From contig NZ_RWJX01000016.1 of assembly GCF_004123805.1 (NCBI RefSeq), positions 1-64,000 of the forward strand: a DNA stretch of 64,000 bases, written 5' to 3'. The number at the start of each line of letters is the position of its first letter. Position 1 is the stretch's first letter. A program made the translations under genes and the position numbers. The notes beneath the pieces were generated by a model. That model did not search any database, was not told the origin of the DNA, and worked only from the letters and a program-made list of their open reading frames with translations. Source of the DNA: Cellulomonas endophytica (lineage in GTDB: Bacteria > Actinomycetota > Actinomycetes > Actinomycetales > Cellulomonadaceae). Below are positions 1 to 12,345 of the stretch, piece by piece.

Positions 1-2
1 TC

Positions 3-44
3 GCCCGCGCCGCCCTGGTCGTGGCGGAACGCGCGGAGGGCTAG
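3..44 (+). CDS. C-terminal tail of a gene entering from the left
   Basis: An open frame enters from the window edge and ends at TAG (42-44); the visible residues are ARAALVVAERAEG. The Ala/Val/Glu-rich tail has normal codon use for this genome and looks like the end of a helical cytoplasmic protein. Too little is present to assign a family. In related actinobacteria genes such as mnmA or metE often precede ligA, but nothing in these 13 residues shows which, if either, this is. Confidence 0.35.
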   Translation, partial: ARAALVVAERAEG

Positions 45-166
45 ACGCGGCGCGCGGGGCCGGGCGCGGGCGGCGAGGAGGGCCGGGCGTGGCGGTGGCG
101 CCGCCGGCCGCCGGCCGACGGCGCCACCGTCGTCCCCGCCCGGCCCGGTGCGTCCGTTCCGTCCGG

Positions 167-3644
<3,478 letters not shown>

Positions 3645-3723
3645 CGCCCGGGCCCGTGGCGGTGCGTCCTCCGGCGGACGCGGACGCGGACGCGCCGGTG
3701 GCGGTGGCGCCGGTGGCGGCGCC

Positions 3724-5226
3724 GTGGGTGACGCTGCCGTCGGTGGCGGGGTCGTGGTGACGGGGCCGTCGGGCGGCGTGCCGCTCGGAGGGGTGCCGCT
3801 CGTAGGGGTGCCGCTCGTAGGGGTGCCGCTCGGTGGGGTGCCCGTGGGCCGCTGGTCGGTCGGTCCGGCGCGGGAGGAGGAGCTCGACGCCGTCGGGACG
3901 GTGACGGCGGGCGCGTACCTGGCGGACGGGCTCGTCGACGCCGACGCCTGGTACACCGACGAGCTCCGCGACGCCCGGGGCCGGGCGGCGTCCGCGCGCG
4001 TGCTCGTGGCGCGGTCCGACGAGGGCGCCGTCCTGGGCACCCTCACGCTCGCACCCGCCGGCGGGCCGCTGGCGGAGGTCGCGCGGGCGGGGGAGCTCGA
4101 GCTGCGCATGCTGGCGGTCGACCCGGCGGCGCGGGGCCGCGGGGTGGCCGAGGAGCTCGTGCGCACCGCGCTCGAGCGGGCGGTCCTCGAGGGCCGGACC
4201 GTGGTGCTGTCGACCCTCGACGCGATGGCGTCGGCGCACCGGCTCTACGGGCGCCTCGGGTTCCGTCCGGCGCCCGACCGCGACTGGCACGGGTCCGGCG
4301 GCATCGCCCTGCGGACGTGGACGTGGACGCCGCCGCAGGGTCCTGGGCCGGAGGTGGAGCGGGTGACGTGGCCGCCCCTGCGGACGGTCACGACGCCCTC
4401 GGGGTGGCGCGTCGGGCTGTCCGAGGGGCTCACGCGGCGCGCCAACAGCGCGCTCGCGCCGCAGGACGACCCGGCCGCGGCCCTCGGGCCGCAGGTCCTC
4501 GACGAGGTCGAGGACGTGTTCGCCGCGGCGGGGCTGCCGTCCGTCCTCCGCCTCGACGGCGCCGCCGGGCGGCCCGGCGGAGCGACCGCCGGGATGCTCC
4601 GCGCGCGCGGGTACGCGGTGCGCGTGACGACGCTCGTCCTCGTGACGGACGACCCCCTCCGGGCGGCGGCCCTCGCCGTCGGGCGGGACCCGGCTCCCGG
4701 GGGCGAGGACGGGAGCGGGTCGGGCGACGGCGACGCCGACGGAGGCGGACCGGGCGTGCCGGACGGGCTCGACCTCTCCGGGCGGCCCGAGCCGGAGGAC
4801 GACTGGCTGGACCTGTGGCTGGGCGAGAAGGCCGGGGTCGGCACGTCCGGCGCGGGGCTCTCCCGTGCGGCGGCCGCCCGGACGCTGCTGTCCGGGGCGC
4901 CGGCCACGTACCTCACAGCGCGTCGGGCAGGACGCACGGTCGGGGTGCTGCGCGTGGCGCCGGCGGGGTCGTGGGCTGCGCTCGCGTGCCTCGTCGTGGC
5001 GCCGGGGGAGCGGCGGCGCGGCACGGGCCGGCGCCTCGTCGCCGCCGGGCTCCGGCACGCGGTGGACGGTGGTGCGGAGCGGGTCTTCCTGCAGGTGGAG
5101 GCCGAGAACCACGCCGCGCGGCGGCTCTACGGCCGGCTCGGGCTCCGGCCGGCCGACGCCTACCGCTACGCCGAGCGCCCGGCCGGTGACCGGCGCGGCC
5201 GGGGCGCTCCCGCGATACTGGCGTGA
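3724..5226 (+). CDS. tandem GNAT acetyltransferase, two GNAT domains
   Basis: Up to 500 residues with two acetyl-CoA-dependent GNAT folds. The first (about 41-200) has the motif A signature RMLAVDPAARGRGVAEEL and ends in the LYGRLGF motif. The second (about 330-490) has LACLVVAPGERRRGTGRRL and then LYGRLGLRP. Duplicated GNATs of this kind include mycothiol synthase MshD, but the substrate cannot be told here. The start is uncertain: GTG 3724, 3757 and 3844 are in frame. The first 40 residues contain (VPL[GV]G)x4 from a 15-bp tandem repeat, so GTG 3844 (460 residues, beginning MGRWSVGPAREEEL) may be the true start. It follows ligA and its stop overlaps the next ATG (TGATG). Confidence 0.8.
   Translation: MGDAAVGGGVVVTGPSGGVPLGGVPLVGVPLVGVPLGGVPVGRWSVGPAREEELDAVGTVTAGAYLADGLVDADAWYTDELRDARGRAASARVLVARSDEGAVLGTLTLAPAGGPLAEVARAGELELRMLAVDPAARGRGVAEELVRTALERAVLEGRTVVLSTLDAMASAHRLYGRLGFRPAPDRDWHGSGGIALRTWTWTPPQGPGPEVERVTWPPLRTVTTPSGWRVGLSEGLTRRANSALAPQDDPAAALGPQVLDEVEDVFAAAGLPSVLRLDGAAGRPGGATAGMLRARGYAVRVTTLVLVTDDPLRAAALAVGRDPAPGGEDGSGSGDGDADGGGPGVPDGLDLSGRPEPEDDWLDLWLGEKAGVGTSGAGLSRAAAARTLLSGAPATYLTARRAGRTVGVLRVAPAGSWAALACLVVAPGERRRGTGRRLVAAGLRHAVDGGAERVFLQVEAENHAARRLYGRLGLRPADAYRYAERPAGDRRGRGAPAILA
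3778..3837 (+). repeat. 15-bp tandem repeat, 4 units
   Basis: Four adjacent copies of a GTGCCGCTCGNNGGG unit (3778-3792, 3793-3807, 3808-3822, 3823-3837); the middle two are identical. In the GNAT frame each unit encodes Val-Pro-Leu-(Gly/Val)-Gly. The unit is five codons, so copy number can change without a frameshift. Confidence 0.9.
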
Positions 5227-5648
5227 TGATCTCCCCTCTGAACGCCGAGCGGCTGCAGGCCGCGGGCCTGCGCTGGTCCCCGGCCCCCGGGGACCGCTTC
5301 ACCCTGCGGTCCGACCAGCTCGAGGACCAGGTGTTCACCATCTCGGACATGGTCGTCGAGGCGCACCGGTACGAGACCGGCACGGTGCTGGGCTTCAACG
5401 GCACGACGGAGTGGGCGCTGGACTCCGTGCGGCAGGAGGACGCCCTGTGGCTGCCCCGCGAGGACCAGCTGCGCGACCTGCTCGGGCGCACGTTCCGCAG
5501 TCTCGCGCGGTCGACGGACGGTCGCTTCCAGGTGCTCGTCGAGCTCGTCGGCCAGCCCGAGCGCGTCTTCACCGCCGACGCGGCCGAGGACGCCTACGCC
5601 GAGGCGCTGCTGGCGCTCGTCGCGACGGCGGTCGACCCCGTCGGCTGA
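5226..5648 (+). CDS. conserved actinobacterial protein of unknown function
   Basis: 140 residues from ATG 5226, which shares its A with the TGA of the GNAT gene (TGATG), suggesting translational coupling. It is an acidic soluble protein without signal peptide or membrane segment. It opens MISPLNAERLQAAGLRW, followed by beta-rich sequence (FTLRSDQLEDQVFTISDM) and a helical C-terminus. I recall homologues in Micrococcales that are sometimes labelled CpaE-like pilus assembly, but no Walker motif or receiver domain is visible, so that label is not supported here. The position just before gatC is the only contextual clue. Confidence 0.75.
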   Translation: MISPLNAERLQAAGLRWSPAPGDRFTLRSDQLEDQVFTISDMVVEAHRYETGTVLGFNGTTEWALDSVRQEDALWLPREDQLRDLLGRTFRSLARSTDGRFQVLVELVGQPERVFTADAAEDAYAEALLALVATAVDPVG

Positions 5649-5671
5649 CCGGCCGTGTCGGCCCCGCCCCC

Positions 5672-5677
5672 TAGACT
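5672..5677 (+). promoter_or_regulatory. -10 element (TAGACT) for leaderless gatCAB
   Basis: TAGACT ends 7 nt before the gatC ATG at 5685, and there is no Shine-Dalgarno, so transcription probably begins at or next to the ATG. No convincing -35 is seen. Confidence 0.55.
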
Positions 5678-5684
5678 CGCGCGC

Positions 5685-5984
5685 ATGTCCACCCTCTCCC
5701 GCGACGAGGTCGCGCGCGTGGCCGGGCTGGCCCGGATCGAGCTCACGGAGGCCGAGCTGGACCGCCTCGCCGGCGAGCTCGACGTCATCGTCTCCTCGGT
5801 CGCCCGCGTCAGCGAGGTCGCGACCCCCGACGTGCCGGCCACGAGCCACCCGCTGCCCCTGACGAACGTGTTCCGGCCCGACGAGCCCGTCGCCCCGCTC
5901 GACCGCGAGGCCGTGCTCGCCGCCGCCCCGGCGCACGAGGACGGCAAGTTCCTCGTGCCGCAGATCCTGGAGGAGGAGGCGTGA
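5685..5984 (+). CDS. gatC: Asp-tRNA(Asn)/Glu-tRNA(Gln) amidotransferase subunit C
   Basis: 99 residues, the usual GatC length. GatC wraps around the GatA-GatB interface and stabilises the amidotransferase. The N-terminal helical signature ([19 protein letters not shown]) and the C-terminal [11 protein letters not shown] motif are typical. It is the first gene of gatC-gatA-gatB; its TGA overlaps the gatA GTG (GTGA). The ATG at 5685 is favoured by the -10 element 7 nt upstream. Confidence 0.95.
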   Translation: MSTLSRDEVARVAGLARIELTEAELDRLAGELDVIVSSVARVSEVATPDVPATSHPLPLTNVFRPDEPVAPLDREAVLAAAPAHEDGKFLVPQILEEEA

Positions 5985-7498
5985 GCGCCGAGCTGATCCG
6001 GCGCAGCGCCGCCGACCTCGCGACCGCCCTCGCCGCGGGCGAGGTGTCCAGCGTCGAGGTGACGCAGGCGCACCTGGACCGCATCGCTGCGGTGGAGCCC
6101 GCGGTGCACGCGTTCCTCCACGTGAGCGGTGAGAGCGCCCTGGCCACGGCCCGGGACGTCGACGCGCGCCGTGCCGCGGGGGAGACCCTGCACGCGCTCG
6201 CCGGCGTGCCCATCGCGGTCAAGGACGTCGTCGTCACCGAGGGCGTCCCCACCACGGCCGGCTCCCGCATCCTCGAGGGCTGGGTGCCGCCCTACGACGC
6301 GACGCTCGTGCGCCGCCTCAAGGCCGCGCGCCTGCCGGTCCTCGGCAAGACGAACATGGACGAGTTCGCGATGGGCTCCTCCACGGAGCACTCCGCGTAC
6401 GGCGACACGCACAACCCGTGGGACCTCGACCGCATCCCCGGGGGCTCCGGCGGCGGCTCGGCCGCGGCCGTGGCGGCCTTCGAGGCGCCCCTGGCCATCG
6501 GCACGGACACGGGCGGCTCCATCCGCCAGCCTGCCGCCGTCACGGGCACGGTGGGCTCGAAGCCGACGTACGGTTCCGTGTCGCGCTACGGCCTCATCGC
6601 GCTGGCGTCCAGCCTGGACCAGGCCGGGCCCTGCACCCGCACCGTGCTGGACGCGGCGCTGCTGCACGAGCTCATCGGCGGACACGACCCGCTGGACTCC
6701 ACGAGCATCGCCGAGCCGCTGCCCGACCTCGTCGGCGCGGCCCGGCAGGGCCTGAGCGGCGACCTGAGCGGCGTGCGGGTCGGCGTCGTCCGCGAGCTGC
6801 AGGGCGAGGGCTACCAGCCGGGCGTGCTCGCCCGCTTCGAGGAGTCCCTCGAGGTCCTGCGCGGGCTCGGCGCGGAGGTCGTCGAGGTCTCCTGCCCGCA
6901 CTTCGGCTACGCCCTCGAGGCGTACTACCTCATCCTCCCCGCGGAGGCCTCGAGCAACCTCGCCAAGTTCGACGGCATGCGCTTCGGCCTGCGCGTCGAG
7001 CCCGAGGACGGCCCGGTGACCGCCGAGCGCGTCATGGCCGCCACCCGCGGCCGGGGCTTCGGCGACGAGGTGAAGCGCCGCATCATCCTCGGCACCTACG
7101 CGCTGTCCGCGGGCTACTACGACGCCTACTACGGCTCGGCGCAGAAGGTGCGCACGCTCATCCAGCGCGACTTCGCGGCCGCCTTCGAGAGGGCCGACGT
7201 GCTCGTCTCGCCGACGGCGCCGACGACCGCCTTCCGGCTCGGGGAGAAGCTCGACGACCCGCTGGCCATGTACCTCAACGACGTGGCGACGATCCCCGTG
7301 AACCTCGCGGGCGTGCCCGGCCTGTCCCTGCCGGCGGGCCTGTCGGACGACGGCCTGCCCGTCGGCTTCCAGGTCATCGCCCCGGCGAAGGCCGACGACC
7401 GGCTGTACCGCGTCGGCGCCGCGCTGGAGACGGCGCTCGAGAGCCGCTGGGGCGGCCCGATCCTCGCGCAGGCCCCGAGGCTGGAGGAGAACCGATGA
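5981..7498 (+). CDS. gatA: Glu-tRNA(Gln) amidotransferase subunit A (amidase)
   Basis: 505 residues. It is the glutaminase subunit, supplying ammonia to GatB for converting Glu-tRNA(Gln) to Gln-tRNA(Gln), and often Asp-tRNA(Asn) to Asn-tRNA(Asn). The amidase-signature catalytic triad is visible: Lys81 in [10 protein letters not shown], cis-Ser156 in [10 protein letters not shown] and nucleophile Ser180 in [11 protein letters not shown]. The start is the GTG overlapping the gatC stop by 4 nt, and the gatA stop overlaps the gatB ATG in the same way. gltX and a tRNA-Gln gene 50 kb downstream supply the other parts of this route. Confidence 0.97.
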   Translation: MSAELIRRSAADLATALAAGEVSSVEVTQAHLDRIAAVEPAVHAFLHVSGESALATARDVDARRAAGETLHALAGVPIAVKDVVVTEGVPTTAGSRILEGWVPPYDATLVRRLKAARLPVLGKTNMDEFAMGSSTEHSAYGDTHNPWDLDRIPGGSGGGSAAAVAAFEAPLAIGTDTGGSIRQPAAVTGTVGSKPTYGSVSRYGLIALASSLDQAGPCTRTVLDAALLHELIGGHDPLDSTSIAEPLPDLVGAARQGLSGDLSGVRVGVVRELQGEGYQPGVLARFEESLEVLRGLGAEVVEVSCPHFGYALEAYYLILPAEASSNLAKFDGMRFGLRVEPEDGPVTAERVMAATRGRGFGDEVKRRIILGTYALSAGYYDAYYGSAQKVRTLIQRDFAAAFERADVLVSPTAPTTAFRLGEKLDDPLAMYLNDVATIPVNLAGVPGLSLPAGLSDDGLPVGFQVIAPAKADDRLYRVGAALETALESRWGGPILAQAPRLEENR

Positions 7499-9006
7499 GC
7501 ACCACGACCGCCCCGGACCTCGTGCCCTACGAGGACGCCGTCGCGCGCTACGACACCGTCATCGGCATCGAGGTGCACGTCGAGCTCGGCACCCGCACGA
7601 AGATGTTCGACGGCGCGGAGGTCGGCTTCGGCGGCGAGCCGAACACGCAGGTGACGCCCGTGTCGCTCGGGCTGCCCGGCGCGCTGCCCGCCGTGAACGG
7701 CACGGCGGTGGAGTACGCGATCCGGATCGGCCTCGCGCTGAACTGCACGATCGCCGAGAGCTGCCGCTTCGCGCGGAAGAACTACTTCTACCCGGACGTC
7801 CCGAAGAACTTCCAGACGTCCCAGTACGACGAGCCCATCGCGTACGACGGCTGGGTGGACGTCGAGCTCGAGGACGGGTCGACGTTCCGCGTCGAGGTCG
7901 AGCGTGCCCACATGGAGGAGGACGCCGGCAAGAACACGCACGTCGGCGGCGCGACGGGCCGGATCCACGGCGCGGAGTACTCCCTCGTGGACTACAACCG
8001 CGCGGGCATCCCGCTCGTCGAGATCGTCACGCGGCCGATCGAGGGTGCCGGGGACCGGGCGCCCGAGGTGGCCCGCGCCTACGTGCAGACGCTGCGGGAC
8101 CTGTTCCGGACCCTGGGCGTCTCCGAGGCGCGCATGGAGCGCGGCAACGTGCGGGCGGACGTCAACGTCTCGCTGCGCCCGTCGCCGGACGCGCCGCTGG
8201 GCACGCGCACGGAGACGAAGAACGTCAACTCCTTCCGGTCCGTCGAGCGGGCCGTCCGGTACGAGGTGGGCCGGCAGGCCGCGGTCCTCGACGCGGGCGG
8301 CCGGATCACGCAGGAGACCCGGCACTGGCACGAGGACCGCGGGACGACCTCCCCGGGCCGCGTGAAGTCCGACGCGGAGGACTACCGCTACTTCCCCGAG
8401 CCCGACCTCGTCCCGGTGGCGCCGGACCGCGCGTGGGTCGAGAGGATCCGGGCCGCGCTGCCGGAGCTCCCGGCCGCCCGGCGCCGCCGGCTCCAGGGCG
8501 AGTGGGGCTACGCCGACGCCGAGATGCGGGACGTCGTGAACGCCGGCGCCCTCGAGCTCATCGAGGCCACCGTCGCCGGGGGCGCGAGCCCGGCCGCCGC
8601 GCGCAAGTGGTGGATGGGCGAGCTCGCCCGCACCGCCAAGCAGGGGGAGGTCGAGCTCGCCGACCTGCCCATCACGCCGGCCCAGATCGCGGGCCTGCAG
8701 GCGCTCGTCGACGCCGGTCGGATCAACGACAAGCTCGCGCGCCAGGTGCTCGAGGGCGTGCTGGCCGGCGAGGGCGACCCGGAGGCGGTGCTCGTCGCCC
8801 GCGGGCTGGAGATCGTCTCCGACGACGGGCCGCTGCTCGAGGCCATCGACGCGGCGCTCGCCGCCCAGCCCGACATCGCCGAGAAGATCCGGGGCGGCAA
8901 CCTCGGGCCGGTGGGCGCCATCATCGGCGCGGTGATGAAGGCCACGCGCGGGCAGGCGGACGCGGGCCGCGTGCGCGCGCTCGTGCTGGAGCGCGTGAAC
9001 GCCTGA
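7495..9006 (+). CDS. gatB: Glu-tRNA(Gln) amidotransferase subunit B
   Basis: 503 residues. GatB binds the mischarged tRNA, activates its side-chain carboxylate with ATP and adds ammonia channelled from GatA. The cradle-domain signatures GIEVHVEL and [17 protein letters not shown] are present, and the helical and YqeY-like tail (about 360-503) includes [10 protein letters not shown]. The ATG overlaps the gatA stop (ATGA), so all three subunits look translationally coupled. A strong hairpin follows 27 bp after the stop. Confidence 0.97.
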   Translation: MSTTTAPDLVPYEDAVARYDTVIGIEVHVELGTRTKMFDGAEVGFGGEPNTQVTPVSLGLPGALPAVNGTAVEYAIRIGLALNCTIAESCRFARKNYFYPDVPKNFQTSQYDEPIAYDGWVDVELEDGSTFRVEVERAHMEEDAGKNTHVGGATGRIHGAEYSLVDYNRAGIPLVEIVTRPIEGAGDRAPEVARAYVQTLRDLFRTLGVSEARMERGNVRADVNVSLRPSPDAPLGTRTETKNVNSFRSVERAVRYEVGRQAAVLDAGGRITQETRHWHEDRGTTSPGRVKSDAEDYRYFPEPDLVPVAPDRAWVERIRAALPELPAARRRRLQGEWGYADAEMRDVVNAGALELIEATVAGGASPAAARKWWMGELARTAKQGEVELADLPITPAQIAGLQALVDAGRINDKLARQVLEGVLAGEGDPEAVLVARGLEIVSDDGPLLEAIDAALAAQPDIAEKIRGGNLGPVGAIIGAVMKATRGQADAGRVRALVLERVNA

Positions 9007-9033
9007 CCGTTGGACCGTCGGACCGTCCTGACC

Positions 9034-9071
9034 GCCGGGGGCCGGGTGCGCACGCCGCACCCGGCCCCGGC
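9034..9071 (+). terminator. GC-rich hairpin after gatB
   Basis: A 16-bp stem with one bulged G (arms 9034-9050 and 9056-9071, loop CACGC). There is no T-tract, which is common for actinobacterial terminators. It closes the gatCAB operon. A short direct repeat (GACCGTNG units) lies just before it. Confidence 0.6.
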
Positions 9072-9161
9072 GCGTCCGGCGACGGACGCGTCATCCTCGC
9101 GTCACACGCGCCCTCTACGGTCGGGGTGCCCCGGCCCCCGTCGGCGGCGGGAGGGGGAGCG

Positions 9162-9716
9162 GTGGAGAAGCCGACGCTGCAGGGCGAGATGGTGGTGCTG
9201 CGGCCCGTGCGCGCGGGTGACGCCCCCGGGCTCTGGGACGCCGTGTCCGACGCGGAGGGCCGCCGGCTCGCGGGCGACACGCGCCGGTGGACCCGGGCGG
9301 AGGTCGACCGCTGGGCGGCGTCGGCGGCGTCGCTGCCGGGCCGCTACGACCTCGCCGTCACGGCGCAGGGCTCCGAGGAGTACCTCGGGGGCATCGCCCT
9401 GGGCGCGGTCGACGAGGTCGCCGCCTCCGCCGAGCTCCACCTGCTCATGCGGCCGGCCTTCCGCGGCCGCGGCTACGGCACGGAGGCGATCGAGCTCGTG
9501 CTCGGCCTCGCGTTCGACGGCCTCGGCCTGCACCGGGTCGGCCTCCGGGTGCCCTCCGTGAACCCCCGGGTGCAGGCGATGTACGACAGCCTCGGCTTCC
9601 GGGTGGAGGGCCGCCTGCGCGACGCGGGCCGCGACGGCGAGCGCTGGTGCGACGTCGTCGTGATGGGGCTGCTCGAGGACGAGTACCTCGCGCGCCAGCC
9701 CGACCGCCTCGGCTGA
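9162..9716 (+). CDS. GNAT acetyltransferase, RimJ/RimL-like
   Basis: 184 residues from GTG 9162, chosen because a purine-rich Shine-Dalgarno (GGGAGGGGGA) ends a few bases upstream. The fold is that of the RimJ/RimL class that acetylates protein N-termini or small amines: LQGEMVVLRPVRAGDAPGLW at the start, PAFRGRGYGTEAIELVLGLA as the acetyl-CoA motif, and HRVGLRVPSVNPRVQAMYDS followed by LGFRVEGRLRDA. It stands alone between gatB and the hydroxyacid dehydrogenase. The substrate is unknown. Confidence 0.88.
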   Translation: MEKPTLQGEMVVLRPVRAGDAPGLWDAVSDAEGRRLAGDTRRWTRAEVDRWAASAASLPGRYDLAVTAQGSEEYLGGIALGAVDEVAASAELHLLMRPAFRGRGYGTEAIELVLGLAFDGLGLHRVGLRVPSVNPRVQAMYDSLGFRVEGRLRDAGRDGERWCDVVVMGLLEDEYLARQPDRLG

Positions 9717-9806
9717 CGGCGTCGGGCGGTCCGTGTCCGCCCGCGCGTCCGGCGCCCGCGCCCGGCCCTGGCCGGGGCGCGCCCCGACGACCGGCAGGAT
9801 GGGCGC

Positions 9807-10805
9807 GTGCTGACGGTGACCCTCCCCGACGACGACCTGCTCGCCCGCCTGGCCGACCTCGACGGCTGTCCCGTCCCGGCGGGGACCGTCCTGGGGTCGG
9901 GCAGCGGCGTGCCGGGCGGGGCCCTGCCCGCCGGCCGGGTGCGGCTCGTGCGCTGGGACGTGCGCTCCCGTCTCGACCCGGCCCTGGCCGCCGAGGTCGA
10001 CCTCGTCGTCATCCCGCACTACTTCGTCGAGCCCGGCGCCTTCGACGCCCTGGCGCAGGTGCCCCGCCTGCGCCTGCTGCAGCTGCCGAGCGCGGGGTAC
10101 GAGCACGCGCTGCCCCACCTGCCGCCCGGCGTGGTCCTCTGCAACGGCCGCGGCATCCACGACGCGGGCACCGCCGAGCACGCCCTCGGCATGGTCCTCG
10201 CGGTCCAGCGGGGGATCGACGACTCCGTCCGGGCGATGTCCACGGGCACGTGGGCGCCGCGCACGACCCCGTCCCTGGCGGACCGGCGCGTGCTCGTCGT
10301 CGGCGACGGGTCGGTCGCGCGGGCGCTGGGCCGCCGGCTCGCCGCGTTCGAGGTGACGCTGGTCCGGGTGGCCTCGCACGCCCGCGACAGGCCGGACGGG
10401 CACGTGCACGGCGTCGACGAGCTGCCCGCGCTGCTGCCCGACGCCGACGTCGTCGTGCTGCTCGTGCCGCTCACGGATGCCACCCGGCACCTCGTCGACG
10501 CGCGGTTCCTGGCGTCGATGCGCGACGGGGCCCTGCTGGTCAACGTCGCGCGCGGGGCGGTGGTCGACACCGACGCCCTCGTCGCGGAGGTGCGGACGGG
10601 CCGGCTGCGGGCGGCCCTCGACGTCACCGACCCGGAGCCGCTGCCCGCCGACCACCCGCTGTGGCACCTGCCCGGCGTGCTGGTGACGCCGCACCAGGGC
10701 GGCAACACCGACGCCGCGCTCCCGCGCACGGCCGACCTCGTCCGCCGTCAGGTGGCGGTGCTGCTCGCGGGCGACCGGCCGCTCAACGTGGTCGCGGGGG
10801 CCTGA
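9807..10805 (+). CDS. D-isomer specific 2-hydroxyacid dehydrogenase family protein
   Basis: 332 residues. NAD(P)-dependent reduction of a 2-oxoacid is expected. The N-terminal catalytic domain includes LRLLQLPSAGYEHALPHLP. The Rossmann motif VLVVGDGSVARALGRRL is slightly degenerate. Catalytic residues are visible: Arg in LVNVARGAVVDTDAL, Glu in TDPEPLPADHPLW and His in VTPHQGGNT. A CAGGAT hexamer ends 6 nt before GTG 9807, consistent with leaderless transcription. It converges on the photolyase gene. The substrate is not evident; the family includes phosphoglycerate, glyoxylate and formate dehydrogenases. Confidence 0.9.
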   Translation: MLTVTLPDDDLLARLADLDGCPVPAGTVLGSGSGVPGGALPAGRVRLVRWDVRSRLDPALAAEVDLVVIPHYFVEPGAFDALAQVPRLRLLQLPSAGYEHALPHLPPGVVLCNGRGIHDAGTAEHALGMVLAVQRGIDDSVRAMSTGTWAPRTTPSLADRRVLVVGDGSVARALGRRLAAFEVTLVRVASHARDRPDGHVHGVDELPALLPDADVVVLLVPLTDATRHLVDARFLASMRDGALLVNVARGAVVDTDALVAEVRTGRLRAALDVTDPEPLPADHPLWHLPGVLVTPHQGGNTDAALPRTADLVRRQVAVLLAGDRPLNVVAGA

Positions 10806-10872
10806 CCGGCGGTCCGGCGCCCGGCGGGGCCGGCCGGGCGCGCCCGGTCACGGGGGGTGTCCGCCGGGACCG

Positions 10873-12258
10873 TCAAGCGCGCGCCCGGGCGTGGTCGGCC
10901 AGCGCCCGCTCGCGCTCGCGCGCGTGGTCGACGACCGGCGCGGGGTAGCCCTCCGGCGCGACGAGCCCGAGGTCCCACGGCCGGTGCACCGCCCTGCCCG
11001 ACACCTCCCGCAGCTCCGGCACCCAGCGGCGCACGTAGTCGCCGTCGGGGTCGAACTTCTCGCCCTGCACGACGGGGTTGAACACCCGGAAGTACGGCGC
11101 GGCGTCGCGGCCCGTCCCGGCGACCCACTGCCAGTTGAGCTGGTTCTGGGGCACGTCCCCGTCGACGAGGCGCTCCATGAACAGGGCGGCGCCCCGCTGC
11201 CACGGCAGGTGCAGGTCCTTGACGAGGAAGGACGCCGTCACCATCCGGACGCGGTTGTGCATCCAGCCCACGGTGCGCATCTGCCGCATGCCGGCGTCGA
11301 CGAGGGGGTAGCCCGTGCGGCCCTCCGCCCACGCGTCGAACCGCGCGTCGGCGTCGGGGCCGGAGTCCCAGGCGTCCTCGGGCACGACGTCCCGCAGGGA
11401 GCGGGTGCGCGACCCGGGCCGGTGCCACAGCACGTCGGCGTGGAACTCCCGCCACGCGAGCTCGGACCGGTAGCCGTCCACGTCCTCGCGGGCCGGCTCG
11501 CCCCGCCCCCCGACGGGCACCGCGGCGAGGTCGGCCAGGAGGGTCCGCGGGTGGAGCTCGCCCCACTTGAGCGGGATCGACATGCTGGAGGTGCCCTCGA
11601 GGTCGGGCCGGTCGCGGCGGTCCGCGTAGCCGGCGAGGCCGCCCTCGAGGAACCGGTGCCAGCGGGCGCGGTGCGCGGCCTCGCCCGCGGGCGGCAGCCG
11701 CACGTCGCCGGCGGGCGGCCGGGGCACGCCCTGCGAGGCGAGCGCCGCCCAGGGCACGGACCGCGGCCGCGGGGCCGGGGCGTGCCACCCGTGGGCCAGC
11801 CACGCCCGCCGGAAGGGCGTGAACACCTTGAACTCCTCGCCCGCGCCCGTCGCGAGGCGCCCGGGGGCCACGGCGTAGGGCGAGCCGGTGGGCACGAGCT
11901 CCGCGCCGGCCCGGGCGAGCGCGGCCGCGACGGCCTCGTCGCGGCGGCGCCCGAACGGCTCCGTGGCGGCCGTGACGTGGACGTGGCGCGCGCCGACCTC
12001 CCGGGCGACGGCGGGCACGACCTCGACGGGGTCCCCGTGGCGCACGACGAGCCGCCCGCCCAGCGCCTCGTCGAGGGCCTCGAGGGTGGCGGCGAGGTAG
12101 GCCAGCCGAGGCGGGCCGGCCACCCGCCAGAGCACGGGGTCGGTGACGTAGAGGGCGAGGACCTCGTCGTCGTCCGCGCGCGCCTGCGTCACGGCGGCGA
12201 CGAGGGCGGGGTGGTCGGACAGGCGCAGGTCCCGGCGGAACCACAGGACGGTCGGCAC
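10873..12258 (-). CDS. phr: deoxyribodipyrimidine photolyase
   Basis: 461 residues. It repairs cyclobutane pyrimidine dimers with blue light through FAD and an antenna chromophore. The N-terminal photolyase alpha/beta domain starts with TVLWFRRDLRLSDHPAL. The C-terminal FAD-binding region has TGYPLVDAGMRQM, TVGWMHNRVRM and the DVPQNQLNWQWVAGTG segment, then FNPVVQGEKFDPDG, which is characteristic of class I CPD photolyases. The start is GTG 12258: the family begins here and a TAGCGT -10 ends 7 nt upstream. The neighbouring PCD-VOC gene is divergent. Confidence 0.95.
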   Translation of the reverse strand: MPTVLWFRRDLRLSDHPALVAAVTQARADDDEVLALYVTDPVLWRVAGPPRLAYLAATLEALDEALGGRLVVRHGDPVEVVPAVAREVGARHVHVTAATEPFGRRRDEAVAAALARAGAELVPTGSPYAVAPGRLATGAGEEFKVFTPFRRAWLAHGWHAPAPRPRSVPWAALASQGVPRPPAGDVRLPPAGEAAHRARWHRFLEGGLAGYADRRDRPDLEGTSSMSIPLKWGELHPRTLLADLAAVPVGGRGEPAREDVDGYRSELAWREFHADVLWHRPGSRTRSLRDVVPEDAWDSGPDADARFDAWAEGRTGYPLVDAGMRQMRTVGWMHNRVRMVTASFLVKDLHLPWQRGAALFMERLVDGDVPQNQLNWQWVAGTGRDAAPYFRVFNPVVQGEKFDPDGDYVRRWVPELREVSGRAVHRPWDLGLVAPEGYPAPVVDHARERERALADHARARA

Positions 12259-12265
12259 GGCGTCG

Positions 12266-12271
12266 ACGCTA
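12266..12271 (-). promoter_or_regulatory. -10 element (TAGCGT) for leaderless photolyase gene
   Basis: TAGCGT on the - strand ends 7 nt before the GTG at 12258; no Shine-Dalgarno is present. Confidence 0.5.
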
Positions 12272-12345
12272 ACCGGGCGGCGGACGGGCCGCGTCCCGAC
12301 GCCGGCCCGTCGCCTCCGGACGCCCTCAGGTGGCACGGTGGCCCC

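Noticed and set aside
10834-10847. 14-bp perfect palindrome CCGGGCGCGCCCGG after the hydroxyacid dehydrogenase
   Set aside because: It has no loop and is pure G/C, so it could be chance. It may contribute to termination between convergent genes but is too weak to call.
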